Shown: positions 22,127-34,234, counted from the first letter of the stretch. The stretch is 64,000 nt of DNA from Fallopia convolvulus (GCA_964016875.1 OZ024721.1:4655001-4719000), one strand, 5' to 3'. Notes: generated by a model not told the origin, from the sequence alone. Translations and numbers: made by a program.

Positions 22127-24468
22127 CTATTGAGTAAGAGGAACACATTCAAGCTCAAGCTCAAGAATCCCTCTCTCCACACTCTGAAGCTTAATACATA
22201 TCTCCTGCTTCACCTTTCCATCAATGAGGTTTATCACACTATCTTTGACTAGTGTGTTTTCTCCGCTCGCCATCCACTTTCCCAGCTGTGTCGACTCCTT
22301 TAGACACGACCTCTCATACGCTTTCGCAGCTGCAACAAGAGGTTGTATGTCAACCTCCGCCTCTCCCATGAAGTCGTCCGCTTTAAATGCATCCTTATCA
22401 TACACAAGCTACCAAAAAACCCAAAAATATCTATCTTAAGAATTGATCATGTTTCTATTCACAAGGAAGATTAATATGTTCTGTGTACTTACCAACTGTA
22501 GAGGAGGGACATGATCTGGAATTGCTAACATTAGCTTTTCGTTCCAAACTGGGTTAAGGCTGTTTTTCACCACTCGCGTCTTCACAGTCTGCAAGAGACT
22601 ATTATCATGAAGGTTCAAATGAACAAAATTCAGCAAGTGGGAAAGAGACTGGATTGCTTACTTGATGCCCTAATGAGATGATGACATACGGATCGCTACT
22701 CAGCATATCTCGCACGGCTAGATTTGTTCCTCTCATAATTTTAACACTAACTAACCCAACAAATTCAACCATGCCTGGCTGCAACAGAAAAAAAAAAACA
22801 GTAGTTAAAATTTGCAAGAATTTATGTACATATCATATGTATATCAGTTTTTCTAACAAAATTTCTACTTATAGGAGTAATAGTTTTGAAAAACATGATT
22901 CTTAACCCGCGTCTAAAGACATAGGTTAGAAAAACAGTATGTGATTTACCGTTGCGTGGGTTTTCTTCAAGGATCTAGGATCATTACTTTTCTTCCAGCT
23001 GTAGCGAAACATATGTCCTAATCCGGAAATACGAACAATGGCGGCTTGTTTTGTAGCCTGCCTCTTATCAAGAGATGGACTATACACTGAAGACGACGAA
23101 CTTGTTGTATCAGTAGTAGTAGCTCGTGGATAAGGACAGCACCTTTCATCCCCACCTTCAGTGTAGAGAAATTGTTTCAGCTCATACTTTCTCCTGAGAA
23201 AAAAAAAAACAGGAAGATGACTTAGACTGCATTTGTTTATCTAAAATGATAAACTAAATGTATGATATTGAAGAATTGTAGTTACCTGATGAAATCAGAA
23301 CGCTCTTCGCTAGGGGAGTCTGGTTTCGGTTTCTTAATGTGTCCAGGGACACAGGCTTCAAACTTCTTGTTGATTTCTTCGTTCCCACCGGTTTCTGACA
23401 GAGAATTTACTTGTTCATCTGTCCATTCATCCAGATTCACTGATAAAACCTGCAGAAAATAAATCAGCTGAAAACATGTTTTTCCCCATTTTCCTGAACA
23501 AAAAAAGGCCACAATTTATGTACCTTTGTGATGTGTACTCCTAGACTTCTATGAACACCAGAACACTTGATACAGATGAAAACTCCAGGGGTTAAGGATC
23601 TGAAAATTTTGCCAAATTAATGGGAATTAGGTTTATTTTTATTCATGGTATGATCAAGGTTTGGACTTGAATCAAATTATGATACTTACACCCATTTGGG
23701 ATCCAGTGACCCACAGTCTGCACAATACTTATTGACACATAAAGCCAACAACTTCTCTAATTTTATCCTGGGACCTGAAATAGTGTGAGAGAAAGAATTC
23801 AGATAAGAGAAACATATCTCAGCAGTCAACAGACTTGAAACACACCGTTTATGTACACTTGATCAAACATTCAGATATCAAAACAAATTGAGAATAAATC
23901 CAAGTGAAATATTCTTAATGAAAACAAAAAGTAATCATTCATTGCAAGTGAACATCAAAGATTACCTGATTTTTCTCCTATTACTTTGCTGCTATTTCTT
24001 GGACTATCTGCGCGCAAGAGGTCATAGAGGCAACGTCCTAGATGCATCAGATAAAATGCGTTTTAGCATCCTCATCAAGAACAATACCCAATAGCTTTTC
24101 ATGTGGTATTTTTTTTTTTAATAATTATGGAGATTGGCACTTGACTGTATATTTGCAACTAAGTTAGCAACAGTCGAAGACTTGAAAACAATGCTAAAAC
24201 ATAATGAAAAATGTTCATAAATCATAATGGTCTTAGATTAAAAGTCTAATGTAAGCTCAACCCTGGATTTACAACATATTTATAAAGCAAATATAACGCA
24301 ATAACAGAAGCTATGAGCTCTGTACAAACAATGGACCAATGAAAAAGAATACAAGAAAATGAGTTTATGTAGGAGTAATCAAGCAAGATAGAAACAAATT
24401 AGCAGAACCCAGAAAAGAAACTTACCAGTAGATTTAATTTCAACCTCATTTTCTTGAAATATAGACAT
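22127..24468 (-). CDS. C2-domain ArfGAP (AGD11/12/13 type)
   Basis: Eight coding exons on the minus strand: 24426-24468, 23690-23774, 23524-23599, 23286-23449, 22950-23193, 22662-22778, 22493-22588 and 22127-22408. All are GT-AG, phases add up, and they give 368 residues. Residues 20-135 are the ArfGAP domain: zinc finger C32-x2-C35-x16-C52-x2-C55 and the arginine finger R60 in GVHRSLG. Residues 208-320 are a C2 domain whose calcium-site aspartates are present (D228, D233, D279, D281, D287). Such proteins stimulate GTP hydrolysis on Arf GTPases and bind membrane lipids through C2 in a calcium-dependent way, acting in vesicle traffic. The start is the ATG of MSIFQENEVE, which gives the family's usual short N-terminus. 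The frame stays open about 60 codons upstream without an ATG. The gene appears intact. Confidence 0.93.
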
Positions 24469-26090
24469 CCCAGGGCTCTTCTTATTGCAAACAAAAATCA
24501 TGAAAAGATTTTCAAATTCTTCAGAATTCAGCTTTCCATGAGATTTACTCCCAAACTTGAACCAATAAAAACATCCTGGAAAAAAAATGCTTTCTTGATC
24601 AGATTCTGCCAAAAAATTTGGCAAGTTTTGGTGATCCTTGGCACCAAATCTCAACTGGGTATGTAGAATGTTGTATGATTTATGGGGAAAACCCCAGATT
24701 AAGGCTCAAAGCTCAAAAACAAATCAAGAATTAAAGGCCAAGTAAAACAAAAAAAGAGTAATACTATAAGATTGGCTATATAAACAAAGGGGGAATACAA
24801 CAGGAAGAAGACGTGGAAAGCAACAAAGATATGGACTTTAGAAAGCAAACGAGTTGGGTGATCTACTGCCTGGCTATAACTAATTAAGTAATTAACTATA
24901 AAGTTTCTTTTATGGATAATAATCTTTTATGAATGCAAACTTTTTTTTAATGGAATTTGGAATTCTGGTTATTGGTTGTTGGCTGACAAATATAAAACAA
25001 AATTTCTGAAGTCCAGGGAGAGTGACTTCCTCCACTCACTCTCCTATGTGTCACCTACCAGGCTAGCACCGTGTTTGGATAAGCGAAAGCAATTATTATT
25101 TTTAAAATATTTTATTTATACCTAGGTGGGATTTATAGGTTCCATAACACATGCAAAATCTGTTTGGTTAAAGTTAGCTGGTTAGAAATGAACATAGTGC
25201 TATGATCTCCATACCCAATTGGCCCTATTTAATGGAGATTGGTGTCGAATTGATTGATTTCTAAAAAGAAAGTTGGATGAAGTTGCCAAGATGATCACTC
25301 CAAAACCCTTTTTGATGGACAGACTTTTATAGCCTTATATTTACTTTTTAATTTTATAGCCTTATAGGGTTATTCACATTGAAAATTTTCGGATTTCAAA
25401 TGTAGAAACTTCGGTAAAAACACACTTTGTTACCTTTATAGTTTCTACAGCGCTTGTTTGTTGTTAAAAAAAACAGAGCTTTGTTATTATTACAATTCTG
25501 AGTAAGAAATTAGAGTATTCTAACACAAAATTGAAACTTCACAATGACATTAAACTAATGCATTTTATTGTACAATCGTCGTCGGAAACAAAAGAGTCCA
25601 TTTTCCATTTTCTTATTTCATTAAATAGCTGTCTCGTACCAAAAATTGAATGACAAGTCCTCCATTACACACTAGGCAACTGAGAAAATCCGACCCTGCA
25701 TTTCCATCTCTTTGCCAATGTGCATAATGCATTTTTCACAACCTCAAAATGCTAACCTTGTGTTTTATTTAATATATTGGGCTCCTCCCTGAACCAATAG
25801 TTTCCAATTTAAGACAATTAAAAATTAAAATCACATTTTAAAACATGCTCAAGAGTCAAGACGGGGGACTCATCTCCCCTCTCCCCATCATAGAGGAGAC
25901 CTTAATCTGAAGTTCATTCCACAATTTACGTTACCTTATCAAACACTGATTAATATGAAAAGCTATGTAACCCAGAAACAAATAGAGAAACATGAAACAA
26001 AATCAACATGGACACAAGAAAATGTGTAATATCCAAATTTTTACACTAGAAAGGAGTCCTTGAGTTCTTTCCAGGCTTCTGACACAAAAT
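24469..26090 (-). promoter_or_regulatory. 5' leader, promoter and intergenic region of the ArfGAP gene
   Basis: A CCAG acceptor near 24579 suggests a 5'UTR exon boundary; the matching splice site is conserved in the partial duplicate at 33.9 kb. The segment QLRFGAKDHQNLPNF upstream of the start is also conserved in the duplicate. Beyond about 24.8 kb no gene or transposon end was recognised. Confidence 0.4.
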
Positions 26091-26094
26091 ACAA

Positions 26095-26345
26095 ATAACA
26101 ACAGTACCCAGTATATCTCGTCAGGCGAGGTCTGGATGTCCGTCCCTGAACGAGTCGGAAGGATGTTTCCGATAGACCCAAAGGTGGGAAGACAGAAGGC
26201 AAGAATACAAAACAAAAGTAGCAAACAAACAAAACACACAGACAGAAACCAAAAAGACACCACAAACGGACAAGGCAAACATGCCCAACACACACGACAA
26301 GAAAATGCTATCCAGTTTCCGAGTTACATACATTAAAAGCACAGA
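26095..26345 (-). mobile_element. RTE-type LINE 3' tail fragment
   Basis: On the plus strand AACAACAGTACCCAGT is followed by GGAAGGATGTTTCCGATAGAC and an AAGGCAAG block. The order and orientation match the tail of the LINE at 32.1 kb (minus). It lies just downstream of the YAE1-like gene. No reverse transcriptase part remains. Confidence 0.55.
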
Positions 26346-26493
26346 AGATAAACAATTGAACATTCGGTCAATTCGAAGTTGGGCATTCTACAGATTAATT
26401 ATCCAGTAATCAAGCTAATTTTACATGGGCGGGTGTCCTATTCTCATTAATTGTTGGCGATCATATCATTTTGGTGTCCTCTTTTCTTTCACC

Positions 26494-28026
26494 TCAAGAT
26501 GTATACTTGGTACTTACCTCAGGAGAACGCTGGAGAAGCAACTGAAGCTTCCGAAAGTGTTCTTCAAGAACATTGGAATCAGATATGTGATTCCCTGTCT
26601 CAGATGATGTCGTCTTTTTGTTCATATCTTCATAGAACAGTTTAAGAGCCGCCTCTGTTGAGATAGAATGTGCAGATTCATGCAATGACTTAAACTCTCT
26701 TATTCTATCATCTGCTTCAACCATTTTCTTTTGCAGTTCTTCTGGAAGGTAAGCGAATGCACTGCATTAACATAAGACAAAGTTTGATACTTGATTATTG
26801 CACTAAGATCAGCAATTTATAGTTTTCATCAGCGTACTATAGTCGGAATTACCTGGTAACACCCCGAGCAAGACCCCAGTTGTGCCCAACGAGGACAGAA
26901 TCTTTGAATCCATCATTGAAACCCTCTTGTGCAGAGTCGTTTTGTCCAGCTGAAATGCCCTCACGGTATCCATGCTAACGATTCACAAAGAGCGAGATTT
27001 ATTAGAAGGGAACAACAACATACGAATGTAGAAGAACTGAGAAAGATGTTAAATAGAGCAAGAAAGGAAATCACAGGATAAAAATACATTATAAAACTGC
27101 TCACGCCTGTTCTTCCATTCTCGGTCAAGTTCTGACACAACATTTATGTCATCATCCGAGTCGCCCCACACAGATCCATCTTCATAGGACCTATCCCCTT
27201 TACAACCTGGGATCAAATAAGAGAGCACATGAGCACAAGAAATATACATAATATCAATAGGATGGCCTAAAAAAACACAAACAATAAGAGAAGCTGTTAT
27301 TTATAAATGCACAACTAGGTCAGCAACTAGAAAACTACAGAAATATATAAATATATAAACTGGTTGTAATCTTTTGGAATGAATACGTACTGTGTTGGTG
27401 AGAGGCAAGAAGTAAGCAATCATATCTGAGAGATGTAAGGAGAAAACTTGTATAAGAATATTTTTGTCTCTATGTAGATCATAGTTTATACAACTGATGA
27501 TTGAGATTTGAGAACATATAAAGGCTTTTTAAGGTGCTATGTTTTATTATTCTTTTAGCACGACTTACTTGCATTGATACAAATTTTACGCATTTCTTCA
27601 AAGATCATTAAAGATGACGTGAATTGTGAAATTGCTACTTGAGCACATGCAACAATAACTATCATACTCGACACGTAAGATCTAATGTGCATATGTATTA
27701 ATAAAAGTAATGTACCATTTTGTAAAAGTGAACCCATTCTGCATTTATAGCCAAGCACAATAGAAGATGCAGTTACATTCACAGGATCACAGCCAAGAAA
27801 ATCAAAGCACATAGTTCTGGGGTATTTATTCCTGATTTGGAGGGGGAGTCCAAAATACAGTTGATGAAGAGCTTGAAAACAATTAAACAACATCCCTGAT
27901 CTGAAGAACTGTGGGAGAAGTGAAAAGCCATAACAGAGTAATATCTAACAGCTTACAATTGGCAGATGAACAAGGAATGGTCTCTCCAGTTGCCTGTTTA
28001 GGTGATTCTGTCTGGGAACGCTCCAT
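26494..28026 (-). CDS. YAE1-like protein (Fe-S protein maturation adaptor)
   Basis: Four coding exons on the minus strand: 27957-28026, 27088-27206, 26853-26974 and 26494-26761. Phases match at each junction and give 192 residues. Residues 24-63 are acidic (GDSDDDINVVSELDREW). Residues 64-104 hold the Yae1 motif of regularly spaced glycines (GYREGISAGQNDSAQEGFND, then GFKDS) followed by GLARGVTSAFAYLP. In yeast, Yae1 with Lto1 links the cytosolic Fe-S machinery to the ABC protein Rli1; a similar role is inferred here. The last exon is uncertain: a perfect donor GAG/GTAAGT at 26517-26518 would remove the final eight codons and join a downstream exon, possibly starting at about 26390. A 5'UTR intron separates the start exon from a leader exon near 28964-29100. 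Confidence 0.85.
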
Positions 28027-28047
28027 TAGCAGACTGACGTCTGTCTC

Positions 28048-29110
28048 CTAGCAAACAAAGTGACAAGAAATTCCAAATCAACAAGTCTATACCAACACAA
28101 ATACTTTACATAACATCTAAGAACATATTCCATTACATATTAAGCTTTGATAATGATGAACATCAAGTCCAACAACCCATCAGAAACTATAAGCACTAAA
28201 GATAGTTAGAACCAATTGAAAATACCCTATTCAGCATCAAACTTGAGCCAATGCAACTCTTCAAAGGTCAGCCTGAGAGGTCCTACAATCTTGTAATTTT
28301 AGTGAAATATATTGAGAGCACACCAAGCTGGGTAACTGGATAATATCAATCAAGATTGTCTCACATCTAATATATTCCAAATGCTGTAGCAGGACATAGC
28401 AAAGAAGATTACTTCTCAAGCTAAGAATTGGTCATGTTAGATGAGGTTTAACATACGACACAAACAGGAATATTACTTCTCAATCTAAGAATTGATCATG
28501 TTAGTGCCCTTGAACTAAATGGGGAGAAAATTTAACACCCAAAAGTTTCAAAGCCACAGACAAGCAGCTTATACACAAATTGTAAAAAGCGTGTCTTGCT
28601 TAATTCAGTAAAGCCCTCCCATAGTCTGTACCATTTTCCAAGTGAATAACAAATAAGAAAGAAACACCTAGCACTATGTAAGTACAACAAATGCAATCGA
28701 AACTTATCTCTCGTTTCTTCCCTGGTTTAACATCGGAAAACCTATAAAATCATTCAACAAAAGAGACACGGCTGTCCAATTCGAAGACAAATAAGGAACC
28801 CTGGTAGAATAAATGTATTAAACACAAATTGGAATTAATTCTAGTGCACCGAATATCCCATCAGAATCCAGCAATCCTTCGGAATCAAAGTACAGAAAAG
28901 TTATGAGGTATCAAACCGAATTCTATCAACTCACTGGGGAAGAGAAAACGATCTATCACTCACCACACAAACGAGATTTGGATGACGCGATCCTTGGAGA
29001 CTGAAACGCAGGAGATTACAGCCAACGACGAGGATAGAAACAAACGAGGCCTCAGAGAGTTGAAGGAAATCGGCGGCAACGGAAGCGCGGCGCCAGATCG
29101 GCAAAACAAC
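28048..29110 (-). promoter_or_regulatory. 5'UTR intron, leader exon and promoter of YAE1-like gene
   Basis: The exon holding the start codon begins after an AG at 28048-28049 and carries an upstream in-frame stop before that acceptor. The likely leader exon ends at a GTGAGT donor (minus) at 28963-28964 and contains no ATG. The roughly 0.9 kb intron between them shows no coding signal. Confidence 0.55.
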
Positions 29111-29565
29111 TAGCGGACAGAGGAAAATTTTGTTTCATTGGGCCTTATTCAATTAGCCCAAGTAAATGGGCTTTCAAATGCATCCTCTGGGCCCATACCA
29201 GGGTTAAATGTAAGAGATAAGCTTGTTTGGTTAAACACCAGAAGTGTATTTACTTGGAAATTAAATCATATAAAGTTAGATTCATGGAATTAAATTCCAT
29301 GAAAATTGCGTAAAAATTTTTAGTCAATTTTTTTATAGGATTAAATTTCTATACTTTGTTTGGCTGGATTTGAAAATTTATGGGACATAAAGTTACTATC
29401 GTGATCCTAAATTATGAAATGCAATTAGTTGATTTATGAATATAATATAGATTTCTCAATTAATTAAATTTAAAGTGAAAAATAATTAGAAAAAAACGGG
29501 TGAAGACCTACCCCTACATGGTAGTTGTAATTCCTCCATTTTAAAGGAATTGGAAATAATAGAAA
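29111..29565. other. Intergenic, AT-rich
   Basis: No gene seen. GCTTGTTTGGTTAAAC near 29221 has an inverted partner, AATAAACCAAACAAGC, near 30840. These may mark an older element around the Helitron. Confidence 0.35.
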
Positions 29566-30740
29566 CTAGTTGTACCCGTCGTACCATGTACGACTACGAT
29601 TCGATATTTTATAGACATTATAATTATGATATTAATAAATAAATAAAAAATATAATATAAACTTTAATATAACTAATTTCTTTATCTTTCATATTTTGTT
29701 AACTATTATTTTTTAAATTTTTATTTCTTCCATATTTGAATATATATATTTTTTATTCATATTTTATATTTTCTTTTAATTACATATCTATGAAATATCA
29801 TCAAGAAAAAAGAGAAATGTAATTATTTTATCTTAATAATATATCTTCAATCTCAAAATTAAATTTAACCATTTATATTGATTAAAAAAATTATAAAATT
29901 CTACACGTAATAAAATTACTTATTTTAAAGTTTATATTATATTTTTATTTATAAATATCCTATTTATAATGTCTATAACATAATCGAGTCTAATATTTGA
30001 GACTTTTTCTTCAAATATTTCAACTTTGACGAATTCCTTAAATATATGGTTATAAATATCCTATTTATAATGTCGTTATTTTTAATTAAATTTCGAATTT
30101 AAGAATAATTTTTCACATAAATAAATAGAAAAAAATTTAAATGAAAAGGCTAAATTAATATAAATAAAAATTAATTTTTAAATGTAAGGTGGAGCCAAAA
30201 TTAACGTGCTGGCTCGAAAAAGTATAACTTTAATATATAGTTATAGATAGATTTTACTAAAAAATTATTTTTCTTATAATTTTTCTATCTGATAAGAATT
30301 TGATAGATTTTTACTAAAACAAATTAAGAAAAATATCTATAATAGATAGATAGATAGATAGATATCCGATTTTGAGAAACAATATTTATATTTTTTTAAA
30401 AAATTACCTTGACCGAGGAACAATATTTTTTGAGTGTACGGGTCATAAAGATTATATCAAATATTATAATTTTCCTATCTTATAAGATTTTGATAGATTT
30501 TTACTAAAAAAAATAAGAAAAATATCTATAAAAGATAGATAGTAGATAGATATCCGATTTTGAGAAATAATATTATTGGAACAATATTTTTTAAGTGTAC
30601 GGGTCATAAAGATTATTGTAATAAGATAGAAATAAAAAAAAGAAATAATAAGAATGGAAAATAAAGTTTTTTAAATATGGGGCGGGGCCAGAATCGTTCT
30701 AGTGACTCGAAAAGGGACAGCTTTAATATATAGTTATAGA
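29566..30740 (-). mobile_element. Small non-autonomous Helitron
   Basis: On the minus strand the element starts TCTATAACTATATATTAAAG after a host A. It ends with a perfect hairpin (GTCGTAC, loop ATG, GTACGAC), 9 bases and CTAG before a host T. That is the canonical Helitron layout with AT insertion, giving 1,175 bp. A second near-identical 5' end occurs internally near 30231-30252, and TAGATAGATA microsatellites lie beside it. There is no coding sequence. Confidence 0.75.
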
Positions 30741-31218
30741 TCAAACTTCCTAGGATTTTTGGTCAAATTTTTTCCAACTAAATACAAATATTAAATGGTA
30801 CTTCCTTGGATTTTATAAATCATGGAATTTTATCAATAAACCAAACAAGCTCGGTTCAATGTAGAAATTCAATTCTCAAGAACTTATTTCCTAAAAAGTG
30901 ATTTCCGTAAGAGTTGAAATCCATGGCAATTAGAAAATTCTTGTTTGGTTTAATTTATTTGATTTTTTTATGAATGCATGAACCTTATAAAAACACAGGA
31001 AGTTCAGTAAGTATTCCGTATAATTCATGTGATTTGGAGGAAATGTAAATTCAAGAAAAGTTATTTCATCCATTTATTTTTTAAACCAAACACATGAAGT
31101 ACAATAACTTTTTGTGATAGTCGTACTTCTTGGAAAATAGTGCTTGAACCAAATGAGGACTTAATCCTAAAATCGGGTTGCATTTCACAAGTGGTGATTT
31201 TTTTTTCCATATAGGTAA
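30741..31218. other. Intergenic, no feature recognised
   Basis: AT-rich sequence between the small Helitron and the Tourist MITE. Repeated CTTGTTTGGTT-like words suggest old transposon remnants, but no termini could be defined. Confidence 0.35.
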
Positions 31219-31624
31219 GAGCAAGCCTAACAGATTCTCCAAATTCTTGGGAAATGAACTTTTGGAGATTTTAGATCACTTTTTTGGTCCAACAGATTCC
31301 CTATCTCATTCCCTATTATAGAGTGATTCTCCAAAATTGGTAGAGATCTCTCCAAATTTAGGGAATTCCCTAAAACATTTGGGGAATGCATTAAATGTAT
31401 ATAATAAATTATAACTTATTTCTATTGGTTAAATAAGTAAGATAATATTTAATTTATTATTAAATATGTATGATAGAATATTTTATATGGTAAAAATAAA
31501 AGTATTAAATATAGTATTCTCTAAAATAGAGAATCTGTTGGAGTTGAATTAATTTTTTTTTGGAGAATATGACAATTGGTTCTCTATTTTGGGGTAAATT
31601 TTAGAGCATCTGCTGGGGATGCTC
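31219..31624. mobile_element. Tourist-like (PIF/Harbinger) MITE
   Basis: The element is flanked by TAA on both sides (31216-31218 and 31625-31627), the target duplication of PIF/Harbinger elements. The left end GAGCAAGCCTAACAGAT pairs with the right end ATCTGCTGGGGATGCTC, with about 14 of 17 positions inverted-complementary. It is 406 bp, AT-rich and without an ORF. Confidence 0.75.
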
Positions 31625-31984
31625 TAAGTGGTTCGATTGAATTAAACATCATGATTTTACATAAATTGTTGATTAACCCAAAACATCCATTCGAATCTTA
31701 GATTCTTAGTTGATCTCTTTCGTTTATGTTTTGGTGGACCTATCCAAGGCTTAACGATTGCCTATCTCACTTCTTTAATATAATTCAGTTTCTTCCTTCT
31801 CTTCATACGATCATACTCAACTCAACTCCATCACACATCGCCATCACTTTCTTCCACAAATTCTGCGTCAACCCTCTTAAGACAATCAACCATCATCCCA
31901 TGGAGATCAAGCTTGACCACTTGTTTTAAGATCCAACGTCTCATCCTGATCCTTTAACTTGTTTTTCTATTCCAGCTCATAACA

Positions 31985-34100
31985 CAATTCATATGCTTAC
32001 CAAAACAAAGTACCATATCAACTTTCAAACCCCTACGAGTAATTCAATCAAAGTAAGTAGTTCTTACTAAACATCGACAAATAAATGAGAATAAATCCAA
32101 GAGACAACAACAACAACAATAACCCAGTGGATCTTCCCTTACGGGAAATCTGGGGGGTCAGGATGGGGACACCCCTGGCTTAAAGCGACGGGGGAACGAC
32201 CAATAGACCCGACAAGACCACAGAGCACATAGAACCCATAAAGCACATAAACGAGGTAACCCAAAGGCAAGGAAGAGGCAAAGTAAAACCGAGGTGAAGG
32301 AAACGAAGCAAAACAAAACAAAACATAGAACCAAAACAAAAGCGTCGAAGCCTCAAGGGCCCCGTGGACCGGGCCGTTCAGGTGCCTAGTTGTCTGCTAC
32401 TCGAATCTTCTCCCTCCAGCTATCCCTACACACTGCAAGATCTGTCGAAATCTCCAAATCTCCAATTCGCTGACATCTTGCCTTATGCTTTCCTTCCAAC
32501 ATTTCTTCGGTCTTCCCCTCCCTCTACGTATGTCTCCTAAATCCAAACTCTCACACCTACGAACTGGCTCCGTAGGGCCCCGTCTCTGAACATGTCCAAA
32601 CCAACGCAATCTGGACTCTCGCAGCTTATCTCTTAAACTAGCTACTCCCACTCTGCTTCTAATCACTTCGTTTCTGATTTTGTCTAGTAGCGTGTGCCCA
32701 CTCATCCACCTTAGCATTCTCATCTCTGCTACCATTAACCTCTGTTCTTGAGCTTTCGTGGTGGGCCAACACTCTGCCCCGTAGAGGATGGCCGGTCTGA
32801 TCACTGTTCTGTAAAACTTTCCTTTTAGCTTGAGCGGTACCTTCTTATCACACAAAACCCCAGACGCCGCTCGCCACTTCTGCCAACCTCTCTGTATTCG
32901 ATTCGTGATGTCCTCATCTATGCCTCCGTCACTCTGCAACACAGACCCCAAATATCTAAAACTCTCCTTCCTTGGTACTACTTCCCCTCCTAACCGCACT
33001 TCCTCACTGTGGGTTACACCTTCTCCGAACTTAAACTCCACATATTCTGTCTTGGTCCTGCTCAGTCTGAAACCCCTAGTCTCCAGCTTCTCCCTCCAAA
33101 TTTCAAGCCTGTTGTTGACTCCCGCTCTAGACTCGTCCACCAACACTATATCATCTGCAAACAACATGCACCACAGGATCTCCCTTGAATCTCCCTCGTC
33201 AGAAATGTTCTATAATCATCCATTGCAAGAGAATTGGTGTGGTGCTGTTTCTTTAACTATCTGCTCACAAGAGGCCATAGAGACAACAACATCTTGGATG
33301 CATCAAATGAACAGCTCTTACAAAATGGAACACAAGGTATTCATAATGATCTTATATTACAAGTCAATGATTTGAAGCCTAATGTGAGCCCAACCCTTGA
33401 TTTAAAGCATCTTAAGAAGTAGCATCATGAAATCAATGATGCCCTTAAGACATTAAGCATCATCATCAAAAGGTAGCTGCAATACAAGTATCCAGCAAAA
33501 AGTGTTTGAAAATTAATCAGTAGAAGAAAAGTTATCCCTCTACCCAGAACCAATCTCTATATTGAACTATAAACTCTGAAGATTTTAACGCCACAGGGCA
33601 ACCTCCTAATTACAGCATATGAACATAACAACCCTTAAGCTTACACCATATGAATAGAGCAAAAAAATGTATTACCATAAGCTATGAGTTCTCTGCAAAA
33701 AGTGGATTGAATAATACAAAACTAATCAAGCAAGATGGAAGCAAATTAGCAAAAACCAGAAAGAAAAAAAATTTACCAACAGACTCATTGTCCATAGATA
33801 TGTCATGGCTCACCAATTGCAAATGGAAATCATGAAAACATTTATCAAGTTCTACAGAATCCAGGTTTCCATGATAACCACTCCCAATCTTGAACTTATC
33901 AAAAATCCTGTGAAGTAAGAAACTTCATTAATCTGCTTCTGCCAGACATTGTTAAACATAAAAAATTGAAGATAGCAAGATCAAATAGAAAGAAGACACA
34001 TACAACTGAGAGAAAATTGGCAAGTTTTGGTAATACTTGGTGCCAAATTTCAACTGGGTATGCAGAATGTTGTATGATTCATTGAGATGAACAAATCAAG
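31985..34100 (-). pseudogene. Partial duplicate of the ArfGAP gene 5' region, split by a LINE
   Basis: Sequence left (to about 32100) and right (from about 33200) of the LINE matches the ArfGAP gene's first intron, first coding exon and leader at about 23800-24690. Shared landmarks are GAGAATAAATCCAAG, TCATTGCAAG, a GTCATAGAGGCAAC-like word and AATGTTGTATGATT at the leader end. The exon equivalent (minus, about 33777-33910) stays open in frame (KIGSGYHGNLDSVELDK) and ends at a donor, but has diverged in protein sequence. No ArfGAP or C2 exons follow, so this is a truncated copy. Confidence 0.75.
32104..33200 (-). mobile_element. 5'-truncated RTE-clade LINE
   Basis: A minus-strand ORF (32397-33167) begins inside the reverse transcriptase at the catalytic box (MLFADDIVLVDESRAG). 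It continues through the thumb (RYLGSVLQSDGGIDEDI, AECWPTTKAQEQRL, MLRWMSGHT) to RRGRGRPKKCW. These are hallmarks of plant RTE elements. The 3' end runs to CCCAGT...TTATTGTTGTTGTTG at 32104-32125. The endonuclease and most of the RT are missing, the usual result of incomplete target-primed reverse transcription. It sits inside the duplicated ArfGAP intron right after AATCCAAG. Confidence 0.88.
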
Positions 34101-34234
34101 TAAGGACAAGTAAGACAAAAGAATCTCAAAGCAACACAGAGTCACAGACATGATTAATTCAGATTGTAATTCAGTTTGTTGATTTGCTGTGTTTGGCTAC
34201 ATAGCTATAATTCCTATAAAGGTTACTTTTGTAT

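Noticed and set aside
27555..27893. 112-codon minus-strand ORF in the YAE1-like gene intron
   Set aside because: The flanking exons join in phase without it, it lacks splice sites that fit, and no motif is recognised.
29221..30851. GCTTGTTTGGTT...AACCAAACAAGC as terminal inverted repeats of an outer element
   Set aside because: Only 12-16 bp match, no target duplication, and similar words recur nearby (30945), so termini are not supported.
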